From positions 62,001 to 126,000 of IMG/VR virus record IMGVR_UViG_3300020179_000005: a stretch of 64,000 bases of DNA. One strand, 5' to 3'. Source of the DNA: a virus. The position numbers and the translations under genes were made by a program. The notes beneath the pieces are model-generated. The model made no database searches, had not been told where the DNA came from, and saw only the letters and a list, made by a program, of their open reading frames with translations. This document shows positions 12,504 to 21,365 of this stretch, piece by piece; the stretch's first letter is position 1; every line of letters begins with the position of its first letter.

Positions 12504-12512
12504 AACTAAACA
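12504..12512 (-). promoter_or_regulatory. TATAAT-like promoter box upstream of the chaperone gene
   Basis: The 63-base gap upstream of ATG 12477 is AT-rich and carries GTGTATAATG on the coding strand, 27 bases or more before the start. The ribosome binding site follows. No clear -35 box is seen. Confidence 0.4.
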
Positions 12513-12540
12513 TTATACACTATATATTATATAAAATCAA

Positions 12541-13533
12541 TTATCTGACTGGTGTGCCAGTCCTATTGCCGGATCTTTTTCTTTTATTGGTGGTTGTTGT
12601 GGTTGTTGTGGTTGTTTCTTTTTCCTGGGGTGCTTCGATTGACGAATCAAACGTTATTTCATTCTTCTTGATAAATCCAAGATCAACTTCAGTATAGTAA
12701 AAGTCTCTAGCCATGAATTGATAATTCTCAACTATGGCCATTCCTCCAGTTGCGACTGCAGTAGACATTCTTAATAATTGAACTTCTTGAATTATTACTT
12801 TCATTGGTTTAACAAGACTACTTTGATTTGGTTTCACTAATCTTTCATTAACATCTGTAACAATCATTCTATCAAAATTATCTTTAATTATTTTATCTTC
12901 AGATTGAAGAAAATCTTTTGGCGAACTTGCAACCTCTTCTAATCCAAATACTATAACAAAATTAAATGGAGGATGTGCACTGAAAATATTTTTATTTGAA
13001 TCTATTATATTTTTAGAAAATGGATCATTGGTAATTCTATCTAATTGACTGTAGGCCCAATATTTGCCCACGTTTTTTTCATCTTCTACAGAAAATAAAT
13101 TATCTTTTTCTTTGCTATATTCTTCTTGTCTTAATTTTGATATTGGTCCAGCCGGATTTCTTTTTACAGATTTTGCTTGGATCATCCTTCTTTGTGTAGC
13201 CAATTCAATTAGTTCAGTCATTCTTCTTGGGTATCTTGTAAAAATGGTAAATTCACCGCTTATTATTCTTGTTCCATACATGACTGCGTCGTAATTGTAC
13301 GACCAAAATCCATACAGCGGTTGCTTTTCTTGACTCACTGAGTAAGCAATTCCGTTAAGGTCTAATTCATATTCTTCTTCAAAAAGACCATCTATATAAA
13401 CCTTAATATCTTCGCCGCTAAAAAAATAATCATAATAATTATTAAACTTTTTTTCATCTGAAGCCTTGCCAGACCAAGCCAAATCTATCTTTTCAGACAG
13501 TGGATCAAATGAATAACTTCTATCTTCAGGCAT
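12541..13533 (-). CDS. Tube-like structural protein, third paralogue, 330 residues
   Basis: Residues about 55-110 match the pattern of the two tail-tube proteins encoded upstream: a beta-strand pair with VSQEKQPLYGF, then GTRIISGEFTIFTRYP, parallel to VTREKAPIYTM and KRGIAGSLIFTVFDRP in the gene at 14317. The C-terminal part is unlike them and ends in a Thr run followed by a Lys/Arg-rich tail. It overlaps the preceding gene by eight bases (ATGCCTGA), implying translational coupling. Likely a tube-terminal or baseplate hub-adjacent member of the tube fold family; the family link is seen in sequence and the role is inferred. Confidence 0.6.
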   Translation of the reverse strand: MPEDRSYSFDPLSEKIDLAWSGKASDEKKFNNYYDYFFSGEDIKVYIDGLFEEEYELDLNGIAYSVSQEKQPLYGFWSYNYDAVMYGTRIISGEFTIFTRYPRRMTELIELATQRRMIQAKSVKRNPAGPISKLRQEEYSKEKDNLFSVEDEKNVGKYWAYSQLDRITNDPFSKNIIDSNKNIFSAHPPFNFVIVFGLEEVASSPKDFLQSEDKIIKDNFDRMIVTDVNERLVKPNQSSLVKPMKVIIQEVQLLRMSTAVATGGMAIVENYQFMARDFYYTEVDLGFIKKNEITFDSSIEAPQEKETTTTTTTTTNKRKRSGNRTGTPVR

Positions 13534-14239
13534 TGGGCTCTACTATGGTTTCGATAAAATTAGTATATAGAGTGGTTATGGCTGTACCGTCTGGAGAATC
13601 TCCAAATATATTTTTGTTTCTTTGAGCAGCTCTTTGAGCTTCTACTCCTCCGACTTTTGCAATTTCTTTTTCGTTAATCATTTTTGTTATTGGTTGTATT
13701 CCTCTGGCCATAAAAGTATAAGTTTGTTCAGTTAATATGTCATCTATTGACATTGTTTGACCTTCATCTACTATGGTAACACCAAAGATTTTCATTTTTG
13801 ATGCGCTTCCATATTCGTTAAAGAAAGTAAAAATTATATCAAAAGGAGGAAGCATGTCGGCTAGTGGAGCAAAAAATCCATTGGTTCTCGATACGTAGTT
13901 TTGATACTCTTGTATCTTATACCAAAAGTATTCGTTAAATACAGTAAATATTAAGGAACCCGCAATAGTCCTAGAGCCCTTTAAGAATCCCCTAACATTT
14001 GAATGTCCAACGGTTCTAATTGGAACATTTTCTCTGTGAACCGAATACGATACAGTTTGAAGATCCCCTATTTCTAAATAGGTTCCATTTCCTGGAGAAC
14101 CGCCAATTGGCGGCAGGATCATGGTGGCAACAATATCTGTTCCAGAGTATGAAATATTGTTGATAATTGAATATGCGCTTAAATCGCTATCTGCTGTATT
14201 AACTTCAGATATTTTGTTAGTATTTACTACTACTTCCAT
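13526..14239 (-). CDS. Tail tube protein paralogue, 237 residues
   Basis: The region GTDIVATMILPP, then VSYSVHRENVPIRTV, then GSRTIAGSLIFTVFNEYFW and PPFDIIFTFFNEYG, follows the 238-residue protein upstream (14317-15033) nearly motif for motif. Both end with a TEQTYTFMAR or EETMTYVARE strand. This is the layout of a beta-sandwich tail-tube subunit. It lies just downstream of a terminator, so the two paralogues may be made in different amounts: a major tube from the first and a minor or end-cap tube from this one. Confidence 0.7.
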   Translation of the reverse strand: MEVVVNTNKISEVNTADSDLSAYSIINNISYSGTDIVATMILPPIGGSPGNGTYLEIGDLQTVSYSVHRENVPIRTVGHSNVRGFLKGSRTIAGSLIFTVFNEYFWYKIQEYQNYVSRTNGFFAPLADMLPPFDIIFTFFNEYGSASKMKIFGVTIVDEGQTMSIDDILTEQTYTFMARGIQPITKMINEKEIAKVGGVEAQRAAQRNKNIFGDSPDGTAITTLYTNFIETIVEPNA

Positions 14240-14250
14240 TAATTCTCCCT

Positions 14251-14294
14251 AAAAAAGTATGATGCACGAGAGCCCCTCACCCCCGTGCACCATA
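14251..14294 (-). terminator. Rho-independent terminator between two tube genes
   Basis: On the minus strand, an 11-bp stem (TATGGTGCACG with CGTGCATCATA, one G-T pair) encloses a 13-15 base loop and is followed by CTTTTTT. It lies between the stop of the 14317 gene and ATG 14239. Confidence 0.85.
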
Positions 14295-14316
14295 CCACTT
14301 AATTACTTATATTATA

Positions 14317-15033
14317 TTAAGGGCGAATAATCTCAACCGGCGTATTACCCTTAGGCAGTGTGTTGGCTGATGGACTTACAATATTGGCAAGTGTGTTGCC
14401 AGCTGTTTCTAGCTGAGTAGTTGCAATAGTGTACATCGGACCAAGCTCTCTAGCTACGTATGTCATTGTTTCTTCAATGACTATATCGTCCATTGATGCG
14501 CCAGAGCCCTCATTCAGTAATTCACATCCGTAAATTGATCTTACAGCTGCGTTGCCGTATTCATTAACAAATGTGATAGTTATGTCAAATGGGGGAATTT
14601 GGTCTGCGTAGTAAGGAACTTTCTTTTGAACGTCTCTAGTCCAAGTTTGCGAACCCTCGCCACCTTTACCTGGTATACCTCTTCCAATCGAATTGGCGTC
14701 GCCAGGAAGCGTGTTATGGGCCCTTGTATAAAAGTCCATTGGCTTACTCGATGAGTAATTTTTATCCAACATTGTGTAAAGAGCCGGACGATCAAAAACA
14801 GTAAATATCAAGGAACCGGCAATGCCGCGCTTACCCCTTGAAAATGATCTTGGGTTTGGTGAACCCATAGTGTATATCGGAGCTTTTTCTCTAGTTACAG
14901 AAAAAGTAATTCCCGAAAGAGCCCCTATCTCAACTCCACCAAAGGTCGCAACAATATCTGCTCCTGAGAATGTAGTATATGTGCTCAGGTATTTGTTAAC
15001 CTGACTTTCGTATGCTGGTGTTTGTCCTGCCAT
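14317..15033 (-). CDS. Major tail tube protein, 238 residues
   Basis: Structural beta-rich protein with GADIVATFGG near residue 24, VTREKAPIYTMGSPNPRSF, KRGIAGSLIFTVFD, PPFDITITFVNEYGNAA and ETMTYVARELGP. It follows a sheath protein with 28 bases between, and a strong terminator sits downstream, as expected for an abundant subunit. The arrangement sheath, then tube, is standard for contractile tails. It is the best of the three related proteins to be the main tube. GGAGGG-type ribosome binding site upstream of ATG 15033. Confidence 0.75.
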   Translation of the reverse strand: MAGQTPAYESQVNKYLSTYTTFSGADIVATFGGVEIGALSGITFSVTREKAPIYTMGSPNPRSFSRGKRGIAGSLIFTVFDRPALYTMLDKNYSSSKPMDFYTRAHNTLPGDANSIGRGIPGKGGEGSQTWTRDVQKKVPYYADQIPPFDITITFVNEYGNAAVRSIYGCELLNEGSGASMDDIVIEETMTYVARELGPMYTIATTQLETAGNTLANIVSPSANTLPKGNTPVEIIRP

Positions 15034-15061
15034 TTTATTTTACCCTCCAATCGGTAATTGC

Positions 15062-16303
15062 TTATACGTTAATGGCTATTTGCACCTGGATTGTCTTTAA
15101 CTCAAACGCAGGTGTTAATACGAGGTCTACAATCGCCTTGTTTTCTGCTGGTATGTAAGTGATGTTGAAGTCACTTGTCAGCAAGGCACCTAATAGTTGC
15201 ATACCTCTTAATGCTGATGATATCGCCGTTTCCATTGAGTTTCTCATTTGGACGGTTGATGGTTCACCAACAAATTTTTGCGTAACTTGACGAACCAAAT
15301 TGGCCGCCTCATCTACGATTCTCTTGGTTGTCAAACGCGCATAGTCTGATCCGTTTGAAGCAAAGGTTGCACCTTCACCAAAAACAGCAATCTTGTTGAA
15401 GTTAATGACTATCGGATTGACGCCCTTTGTGCTCAAGGAATTCTGCTGTGTCCTTGTTGGATTATAGCGAACAGCGCTTATGTTAAACAGCGGCTTGTTC
15501 ACTATTGCCGAATAAGACGACAGACGAGAAATGCACGCTGCCGTAGAGGCTGCTCCATTTGCGTACCCAAAGTCTACTCCACCTGAAGAATAGCCGACAG
15601 GTTTCACTTCTGCTGCCACGACAACAAGATATGGTCCAAACAAACCAAAAGATGCGTTGTTCTTATCTGGCAGCGTGGGCAGTGACAAATGCGAAGATAT
15701 TTGAGCTGGTGTCATTACTTCTTTTGTTCCCTCACTAAATGGATGTACGCCCATAACTGCCATGCACGGATGTGTATTTTCTGAAATATCTTTAATTTTT
15801 ACTGCAACTTTATACGCCCAACTGTTAGCTACTGTCGCCGTACTATCTGCATGAAATGCATATTCATTTGAGTTTGGCGTCGAACCTGTGGTTGAATCCC
15901 AGTCAAGATCATTACTGCCCCTGCCCCAAGGAACTATAATATCTGGAATAACCGTTTCTGCCGCCGAGAATGCTGCATCAAATATATCTACCCCACCACT
16001 TGTGCAGGTGCCTGTAGTATGATTCCATGCGGTGTTGGATGGAAGCGCAACTAAGAATATTCTTTCTGCTCCGCCAGCTACCAATTCAAGAAAAGCCTTA
16101 TGAAGATCAGATCCATCTCCAAATGCGGCAATTACGTCTTTTTCTGAAGTTGCTTGAACGACGTCTAGGTCGCTTACATTGCCAGTTTCATTAGCTGTTG
16201 TTCTTCTAGCAATTGCAACTATTCTTGGACCTGATGGAACGTCTGTGCGAGAGACGCTGTAGAAGCGATCTCTAATTAGTGTTGTTACTCCTGGTATAGC
16301 CAT
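15062..16303 (-). CDS. Tail sheath protein, 413 residues
   Basis: The N-terminus MAIPGVTTLIRDR and a segment near residues 30-110 (VAIARRTT, AFGDGSDLHKAFLELVAGGA, IFLVALPS) are typical of contractile sheath subunits. The C-terminal 120 residues (ARLTTKRIVDEAANLVRQVT, then GEPSTVQMRNSME) match the conserved sheath C-terminal domain that lines the tube. Length is usual for the family. It precedes the tube gene. A weakly conserved AT-rich leader of 117 bases upstream suggests its own promoter. No CGG codon was found in its frame. Confidence 0.85.
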   Translation of the reverse strand: MAIPGVTTLIRDRFYSVSRTDVPSGPRIVAIARRTTANETGNVSDLDVVQATSEKDVIAAFGDGSDLHKAFLELVAGGAERIFLVALPSNTAWNHTTGTCTSGGVDIFDAAFSAAETVIPDIIVPWGRGSNDLDWDSTTGSTPNSNEYAFHADSTATVANSWAYKVAVKIKDISENTHPCMAVMGVHPFSEGTKEVMTPAQISSHLSLPTLPDKNNASFGLFGPYLVVVAAEVKPVGYSSGGVDFGYANGAASTAACISRLSSYSAIVNKPLFNISAVRYNPTRTQQNSLSTKGVNPIVINFNKIAVFGEGATFASNGSDYARLTTKRIVDEAANLVRQVTQKFVGEPSTVQMRNSMETAISSALRGMQLLGALLTSDFNITYIPAENKAIVDLVLTPAFELKTIQVQIAINV

Positions 16304-16397
16304 GTTCTTTTAAACCTCCGACTAGGATATAGGGCGTTATAAGTCTTCTTTTATAGTAACGAGAAGGTCATAAAAATAACTCAAGAAAGAAAATTAT

Positions 16398-16405
16398 AAT
16401 ATAGT
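16398..16405 (-). promoter_or_regulatory. ACTATATT promoter-like element in the 117-base gap before the sheath gene
   Basis: The gap 16304-16420 holds no gene. On the coding strand it reads ACTATATTATAAT early in the gap, and a GGAGG ribosome binding site lies near the ATG at 16303. The same ACTATA motif recurs before other genes here. Confidence 0.4.
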
Positions 16406-16420
16406 TTTATACGGCTATTA

Positions 16421-17218
16421 TTAAGCGTTTGGCGTTGCGTCGAAATGAAGGTCAGTAAGGTTTATGGTAGTCCCATCATAATTTGGGGTAGCCATATGTT
16501 TCAAAAGGGCCGATTCATATGCCATTGCCATTCTAATATCCAAAGATAGACTTTCAACTTTGCCGGCTTGAGCAGCAAAGGTTTTTTCTGTAGTTAGCAT
16601 GTAGGTTACGGTTCTTTTGTGGAGGTCTTTTTGATCTCTATTTACCTCAGAATCAGATAACCTTCTAGCATAAGTTAATTCTGAAGCTCCAATTTTTTTA
16701 AAGATAGGAGTATACTCAAGCATAAAATCCTCAAATGTCTCAATTAAAGATTCAACTAAATACGAGTTATCTTGATCATCAGATATTAAATTTGTTGAAT
16801 CCCCCATTCTTTTGCCGACTGGAGAAACAGCGCTAAACGCAATGATATTTTGAAATCTTTGTCCGTATATGTATACTTCATTATTGGTTATTCTTCTCAT
16901 TCTAGGTTTTGGTTCTACGGAATGCGCTTTTCTTAATTCTAAAGAAAAGGTTATTATAGCGTCAGTTTGCTCATATCTTCCAATAACATTTCCTGTTTCT
17001 GGATCAACATAATTTTTATTAAACCATGTAAATGAAGGCTCGGTACTGGCGGACGGTTTTACTGGATAATTAGGAAATGACTCTTCCCACATAGTCTTTA
17101 AAACTGATATGAACTCCAAATAAGATAAATTTCCTTCAGCTTGTAGGGGTTCTGCAAATTTAGCTTTATGATATGAATCTGTTTGACCAAATTTAGGCCA
17201 TGTTACTGGAAAAGGCAT
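16421..17218 (-). CDS. Conserved-looking tail protein between two sheath genes, 265 residues
   Basis: A 265-residue mixed alpha/beta protein with no signal or membrane segment. A central run VPK/EPKPRMRRITNNEVYIYG and LTYARRLSDSEVNRDQKDL suggests an ordered core rather than a fibre. It begins two bases from the stop of the sheath-like gene at 17220 and is followed by the gap before the main sheath. Position between two sheath-like genes fits a tail completion, tail terminator or sheath-associated protein. I do not recognise the family. Confidence 0.5.
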   Translation of the reverse strand: MPFPVTWPKFGQTDSYHKAKFAEPLQAEGNLSYLEFISVLKTMWEESFPNYPVKPSASTEPSFTWFNKNYVDPETGNVIGRYEQTDAIITFSLELRKAHSVEPKPRMRRITNNEVYIYGQRFQNIIAFSAVSPVGKRMGDSTNLISDDQDNSYLVESLIETFEDFMLEYTPIFKKIGASELTYARRLSDSEVNRDQKDLHKRTVTYMLTTEKTFAAQAGKVESLSLDIRMAMAYESALLKHMATPNYDGTTINLTDLHFDATPNA

Positions 17219-17219
17219 T

Positions 17220-18812
17220 CTATGCTCCCGGACCCGCTGCTAATGATAGATTAATTTTTTTCAAACCCAAAGAAGATATTAAGTTAATATGTAGTATTAT
17301 TTTTCCAAAATCTTTATCATCTGGTTGAGCTTTAAATTCAAAATCCAATATACTTTTATCTTTCTTAAGATTTGTCAAGAGACTAGTAACAGAAGATATT
17401 ACCCTATCGTACCCAAATTTGCCAACTGCTTGATAACCCAAATTATTAACCGAATTTGCAATATAGGCAACCAGTCTTAATTGAGGAAGTTTATTATAAA
17501 CCGAATTGTTTGATGCTAAAGTAAAATCATCAGTTAGATATACCTCGTATGCCTTACCAATTCTTGCTTTGTGATTTCTGTATATGGTATTTATGCCAAG
17601 TGTTTCAATTCTTGCCATTTCTGGAGAAGTAAAATTGGAGCCGTACAGAGAAAATGCTCCAGGTATTTTTTTTCTTATCATACCCATATTTAGCGGATTT
17701 TGAGAAATCATTCCAGCGACCGCGGCTGAAACAGAATTAGTATACGAAATATCTATTTGAGGATGAGAAAAAACTGCTTCTCCATAGATGGGCACAACGT
17801 ATCTTCCTTTGTCTGAAGTTATTTGACCTACAGAAGTTACCGTCATTTTATTGACCAAAACCGTATTTGATTCCATTATAGAAATATCTTGAGATGAAAT
17901 TCCGTCACTCTTAGATCCAATAACTCCTATTTGGACATTTCCAGTTTGATTATGAAAATCATCTAAGTAGTTCGCTAATTGTGTTATAAAATCAACTCCA
18001 TTAGTGTATATTATAGATGCTTCCAGCGGAACAATTATATCTATAAAATCTAACTCAGATAAACAAGAATAGGTCTCAGAAAGTCTTTCGTAATATTTTT
18101 GATAGAATGTTTGATAGATAGGAGTTGCACTTTCTAAATTGAAATAAGAAACTGGGACTATTCTTTCTTCTATGTCCTCAATATATTCCAACATTGGGGC
18201 AGATGCGCATATAAAAATATTTTTTGCTCCAGCGCCATAGCAGTCAAAAACACCCCTTAAAAGAGGACTATCGTAATCCCCGAGAAGCAAATCTATTGCG
18301 TGTTGAACGGATCTTATCTTTATGGGAGAATTTAATTCTATTCCGTCACCATGTCCGACCAAAAGAACAGACTCCATGTCTGTGGCGTTTAGATCTTCGT
18401 ATGATGGGTTGAAGTTTATTCTTGAAGATCTGTTACCCAATGGAACGGTAGGGAATGGTTCATTGTCTTTTTCTTTTACCTGAAATCTAGATTCTATTAC
18501 TATTGCTTCATCTTGTTTAAAAGTAGTTGCAATGACCGTATATATGCCTGGAAATATATTATTTGGAATTTTATAGTTAAAAGAAAATTCTCCATTATTT
18601 TTTTTCTCTATGTAAATATTTGGATCTGGAGTTGCATTACTAAAAAGATATGAAATAGGATTTAATATTACCGAAGAGGCAACGTTTGCTCCTCTTGATA
18701 TGCCAACTAAAACGTCAACCGGTGTAGCTTGGTTGGTTGGATCGTAGACGTCACCATCATGCACAAAAATAAAATTGACCTTGATTTTACTGCCTGGTGT
18801 ACTTACTATCAT
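17220..18812 (-). CDS. Second tail-sheath-like protein with Ig-like start, 530 residues
   Basis: Residues 1-115 form an Ig-like beta domain (GSKIKVNFIFVHDGDVYDP, then GIYTVIATTF). From about residue 145, LVGHGDGIELNSP and LLRGVFDCYGAGAKNIFICA parallel the sheath fold (AFLELVAGGAERIFLVA in the protein at 15062). The C-terminus, LAYIANSVNNLGYQ then DFGKIILHINLI, resembles a sheath C-terminal domain. It may be a sheath initiator, a tail-end sheath homologue or a second sheath. It adjoins the neck gene at 18813 without a gap. Confidence 0.65.
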   Translation of the reverse strand: MIVSTPGSKIKVNFIFVHDGDVYDPTNQATPVDVLVGISRGANVASSVILNPISYLFSNATPDPNIYIEKKNNGEFSFNYKIPNNIFPGIYTVIATTFKQDEAIVIESRFQVKEKDNEPFPTVPLGNRSSRINFNPSYEDLNATDMESVLLVGHGDGIELNSPIKIRSVQHAIDLLLGDYDSPLLRGVFDCYGAGAKNIFICASAPMLEYIEDIEERIVPVSYFNLESATPIYQTFYQKYYERLSETYSCLSELDFIDIIVPLEASIIYTNGVDFITQLANYLDDFHNQTGNVQIGVIGSKSDGISSQDISIMESNTVLVNKMTVTSVGQITSDKGRYVVPIYGEAVFSHPQIDISYTNSVSAAVAGMISQNPLNMGMIRKKIPGAFSLYGSNFTSPEMARIETLGINTIYRNHKARIGKAYEVYLTDDFTLASNNSVYNKLPQLRLVAYIANSVNNLGYQAVGKFGYDRVISSVTSLLTNLKKDKSILDFEFKAQPDDKDFGKIILHINLISSLGLKKINLSLAAGPGA

Positions 18813-19187
18813 TTATTTTATCTTTTCTTTGGTGGCTCCAACAGTCCAGTAAACGATTTTGCCGCCCCTACCTCTTCGAGGAGAACATGCATCGATTGTG
18901 TATATAGTTTGTTGATTGAAATTATTTGGAAGCTTTTCATATATTCTATCACCCTCTTTGGGGTTTACCGAAGCTTCAAAGAAGTAAACTACTTCTGAAT
19001 TAGCAGCTATTCCTTCTTCTAATTCTTGAGACAATTGGGCGTTGGTGTTCCCTGCTGCATATATGTTTCTTGTTGTTACTTTTTCTAAACTGTTTTTATA
19101 GTTTCCATTTGCCATAATTCTTTGTATAAAAACATCGTGACCCCAATTAGACAAAGTTTTTTTAAAAACCTTTTCTAAATTAATCAT
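18813..19187 (-). CDS. Neck or tail-completion protein, 124 residues
   Basis: A small protein with an N-terminal helix (INLEKVFKKTLSNWGHDVFI) and a beta-rich C-terminal half (EGDRIYEKLP, TIYTIDACSPRRGRGGKIVY). This size and layout resemble head-closure and neck subunits, though I cannot name the family. ATG 19187 overlaps the stop of the connector gene by eight bases (ATGATTAA), pointing to coupled synthesis. Confidence 0.5.
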   Translation of the reverse strand: MINLEKVFKKTLSNWGHDVFIQRIMANGNYKNSLEKVTTRNIYAAGNTNAQLSQELEEGIAANSEVVYFFEASVNPKEGDRIYEKLPNNFNQQTIYTIDACSPRRGRGGKIVYWTVGATKEKIK

Positions 19188-20085
19188 GATTTCTTATGCC
19201 TCTTTTAGGCATAGGATCTTCTTTTGGAGAAATTTTTTTGCCAGGGCCGTATAGTTCTCTATCGGAAAGATAATATACTTTTCCTGTTTCTGGATCTATA
19301 TTTTTACCAGAAGTTCCTATGGATTCTGTTGGAAGTCCCCTTGGCACCATGCCTTTAGGTCCGGTTTTACCGGCCAACATTTCTTTCCTAAGTGCTGCCG
19401 CGATTTGACACCATGTTGTCGCATTTCCCCTGGTTATTTCTGATCTAGGAAGATTTCTAGTAGTTACCGTAAGATCACCAAGTTGAACCGAAACATCATC
19501 GTCTCCACCATACGAGTATGTTCTACTCAAATCGCAGGCAGTTGCTGCTTTTATATATTCTAGTGCCGTATGAGGAAGCTTTTCTCCAGTTGCATCGTTG
19601 TTAAGGGAATAAATTGATTTAATTTCTAGGGAATAATTATATATTGCTTCTCCTATTTCTAGAAGCGGAGCTTCCGGAAAGTAAGCCTTAAGTTGTTCAG
19701 GATCTAAATACAAAGGACTTATATCTGGAGCAAAGGTTATTATTTCATCTGTTTTCAAAGTTATAGTTGGCTTATATTCATCCGTGGACGTGCTTACATA
19801 TAATTGCTGATTTACGGTTATTGAAGTTCCACCAGACAAATTTCCAACAAATGTAATTTTATAGGTATCTGCTACAGATGGAACAAAATCATAGTAATAT
19901 TCTGAATCAGATATTTTACCTGATGTGGTAATACTTTCGGTAACAACTATCGTGTTATCTGATTTTTTTATAGTTACCACTACCGCAGTTGGGGTAACCG
20001 GCACTTGAGCACCGGTGGACGGATTTGTATCTACAAATTTAACTTTAATTCTTACGGTGTCATTGACCAAAACGCTAGTAGCCAC
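19180..20085 (-). CDS. Head-tail connector with N-terminal Ig-like domain, about 301 residues
   Basis: The open frame extends to a TTG at 20100, but GTG 20085 is preceded by GGAG at good spacing, so I place the start there (MATSVLVND). Residues 1-95 are Ig-like (DTVRIKVKF, then DTYKITFVGNLSGG), related in style to the start of the sheath-like protein. Residues about 110-240 (YLDPEQLKAYFP, HTALEYIKAATACDLSRTY, TTWCQIAAALRKEML) form the helical pattern of gp6-like connector proteins that bind under the portal. The C-terminal 50 residues are Gly/Pro/Lys-rich and probably flexible. Confidence 0.6.
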   Translation of the reverse strand: MATSVLVNDTVRIKVKFVDTNPSTGAQVPVTPTAVVVTIKKSDNTIVVTESITTSGKISDSEYYYDFVPSVADTYKITFVGNLSGGTSITVNQQLYVSTSTDEYKPTITLKTDEIITFAPDISPLYLDPEQLKAYFPEAPLLEIGEAIYNYSLEIKSIYSLNNDATGEKLPHTALEYIKAATACDLSRTYSYGGDDDVSVQLGDLTVTTRNLPRSEITRGNATTWCQIAAALRKEMLAGKTGPKGMVPRGLPTESIGTSGKNIDPETGKVYYLSDRELYGPGKKISPKEDPMPKRGIRNHD

Positions 20086-20112
20086 AGTGTCTCCATGCAA
20101 TAGTAATATACG

Positions 20113-20120
20113 TATATAGT
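20113..20120 (-). promoter_or_regulatory. ACTATATA promoter-like element before the connector gene
   Basis: CTACTATATACG on the coding strand lies 28 bases upstream of GTG 20085, in the gap between genes. Confidence 0.35.
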
Positions 20121-20128
20121 AGCTATTA

Positions 20129-20416
20129 TTAAATTAATATAGATATTTCACTATCATTATTTATTGATATCGATTGCACTGAAGATAGAGCAAATACATC
20201 TTCATCTAAAACTTCAACCGTTACGTAACCGGACGGACTTACTTCCATTGACAAGACTGCAATTGTTGTATAGTTTGAATAGTCTTCTTGGCCACCAATT
20301 AAAATTGTAATATTATTTAATATTATTGGAGAAGAAAGACTCGGGGCATAGATAACCAAAGTGCCCAAATAAGAATAATTTGGTTGGCTATAGGTTATTG
20401 TATCGTTATACAGCAT
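20129..20416 (-). CDS. Small beta-rich structural protein, 95 residues
   Basis: A short, beta-strand-rich protein with few charges (SYLGTLVIYAPSLSSP, IILNNITILIGG, VSPSGYVTVEVLDE). It has no helices, signal or motif I recognise. ATG 20416 lies only three bases beyond an ACTATATA box at 20420-20427, so if that box is a promoter the transcript would be nearly leaderless; otherwise it is read from the upstream gene, whose stop is 12 bases away. Probably a small virion or neck component. Confidence 0.5.
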   Translation of the reverse strand: MLYNDTITYSQPNYSYLGTLVIYAPSLSSPIILNNITILIGGQEDYSNYTTIAVLSMEVSPSGYVTVEVLDEDVFALSSVQSISINNDSEISILI

Positions 20417-20428
20417 AAGTATATAGTA

Positions 20429-21190
20429 CTAAATAAGTTGTTTTTGAATAAGTTTTAAAATTCTTTCTTTAGATTGAGACTGTTTAAAAACATTATATCG
20501 GTCTGATAATTTTGCAAATCTTCTATGAGGCGACACTTTGAGTAGGGACTGCATAAGTCTTTCCAATTCTTTATTCATAATAAATTTTTTAAAAATTATC
20601 TTCTTTTTTGTATCAAAATGAATATAGCAAAGCGCTTCATTCGCAGAAACTTTTAATTCATTTACTCCTGGCCATAATTGGAACTCAGTATTCATAGGCC
20701 TAAACCACTTAGCGATATCAAACCTACCTGGAACTACAACGCCATATTCACTACTGGATACTTTTTCAAAATATGGTGGAGAAAGAGTTGACATCATGCT
20801 ATCTTCTTCGGAAAAGAAAATAATTGGCCATGTAAACTGGATCAAATTATGGTCCTTAAGCGTTGGTTCACGCATGAACTTTAATTGTACTTTTGGTTTA
20901 CTTTCATCTAATTGACTTTTAACAAAGTAATTATAACTTTTTTTCTTAAAATCTAAATTAACATGAACATCTAATGGAATTCTATGAACAAAAGTATTTT
21001 TTGCTAAATCAGAAAACGCTGGGCAACGTAAAAAGTCATTTATATTATTTTTAAGATCAGTTTTGTTTATAACAACTTCTTCATACAATGATTTAACTTC
21101 TAAATACATATGATTGAAGTCATAAATTTCACTAGTTGAAATTGCAGGTGCCCAATAAATAACTGTTTCTAATTTTTCTTTATTGTTCAT
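20429..21190 (-). CDS. Uncharacterised structural-module protein, about 253 residues
   Basis: I choose ATG 21190 (MNNKEKLETVIYWAP) over the in-frame TTG at 21214 because the latter overlaps the preceding gene and has no ribosome binding site. The protein is mixed alpha/beta, rich in aromatic residues (LIQFTWPIIFFSEEDSMM, FDIAKWFRPMNTEFQLWPG) with a basic helical C-terminus. The LKVSANEALCYIHFDTKKKI stretch looks like a beta sandwich edge. No family recognised; similar mid-size proteins occur among structural genes of large aquatic phages. Confidence 0.5.
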   Translation of the reverse strand: MNNKEKLETVIYWAPAISTSEIYDFNHMYLEVKSLYEEVVINKTDLKNNINDFLRCPAFSDLAKNTFVHRIPLDVHVNLDFKKKSYNYFVKSQLDESKPKVQLKFMREPTLKDHNLIQFTWPIIFFSEEDSMMSTLSPPYFEKVSSSEYGVVVPGRFDIAKWFRPMNTEFQLWPGVNELKVSANEALCYIHFDTKKKIIFKKFIMNKELERLMQSLLKVSPHRRFAKLSDRYNVFKQSQSKERILKLIQKQLI

Positions 21191-21200
21191 AAATATATTA

Positions 21201-21365
21201 TTACCACTTGCCAAGTGGGCAAACCGCAGATTTAATTCTCGTTTTCACTCTCATAAAACAACCACACTCTTTACACTGCGTAGTTGGCTTAAACAATCTT
21301 GGACACTCTTTACAGATTTTTAAACGAGCTTGGTAGTATTTATCGTCCGTTACTTCTTCACTCAT
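21201..21365 (-). CDS. Small zinc-ribbon-like protein, 54 residues
   Basis: Start ATG 21365 (MSEEVTDDKYYQAR) overlaps the stop of the preceding gene as ATGAGTGA. Five cysteines, C-x2-C (KICKEC), C-x2-C-x-C (QCKECGCF) and a final C in SAVCPLGKW, give a likely zinc-binding ribbon. Tiny proteins with this Cys pattern are common in tailed phages and their function is unknown. The longer open frame upstream of this ATG lies inside the previous gene and is not used. Confidence 0.7.
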   Translation of the reverse strand: MSEEVTDDKYYQARLKICKECPRLFKPTTQCKECGCFMRVKTRIKSAVCPLGKW

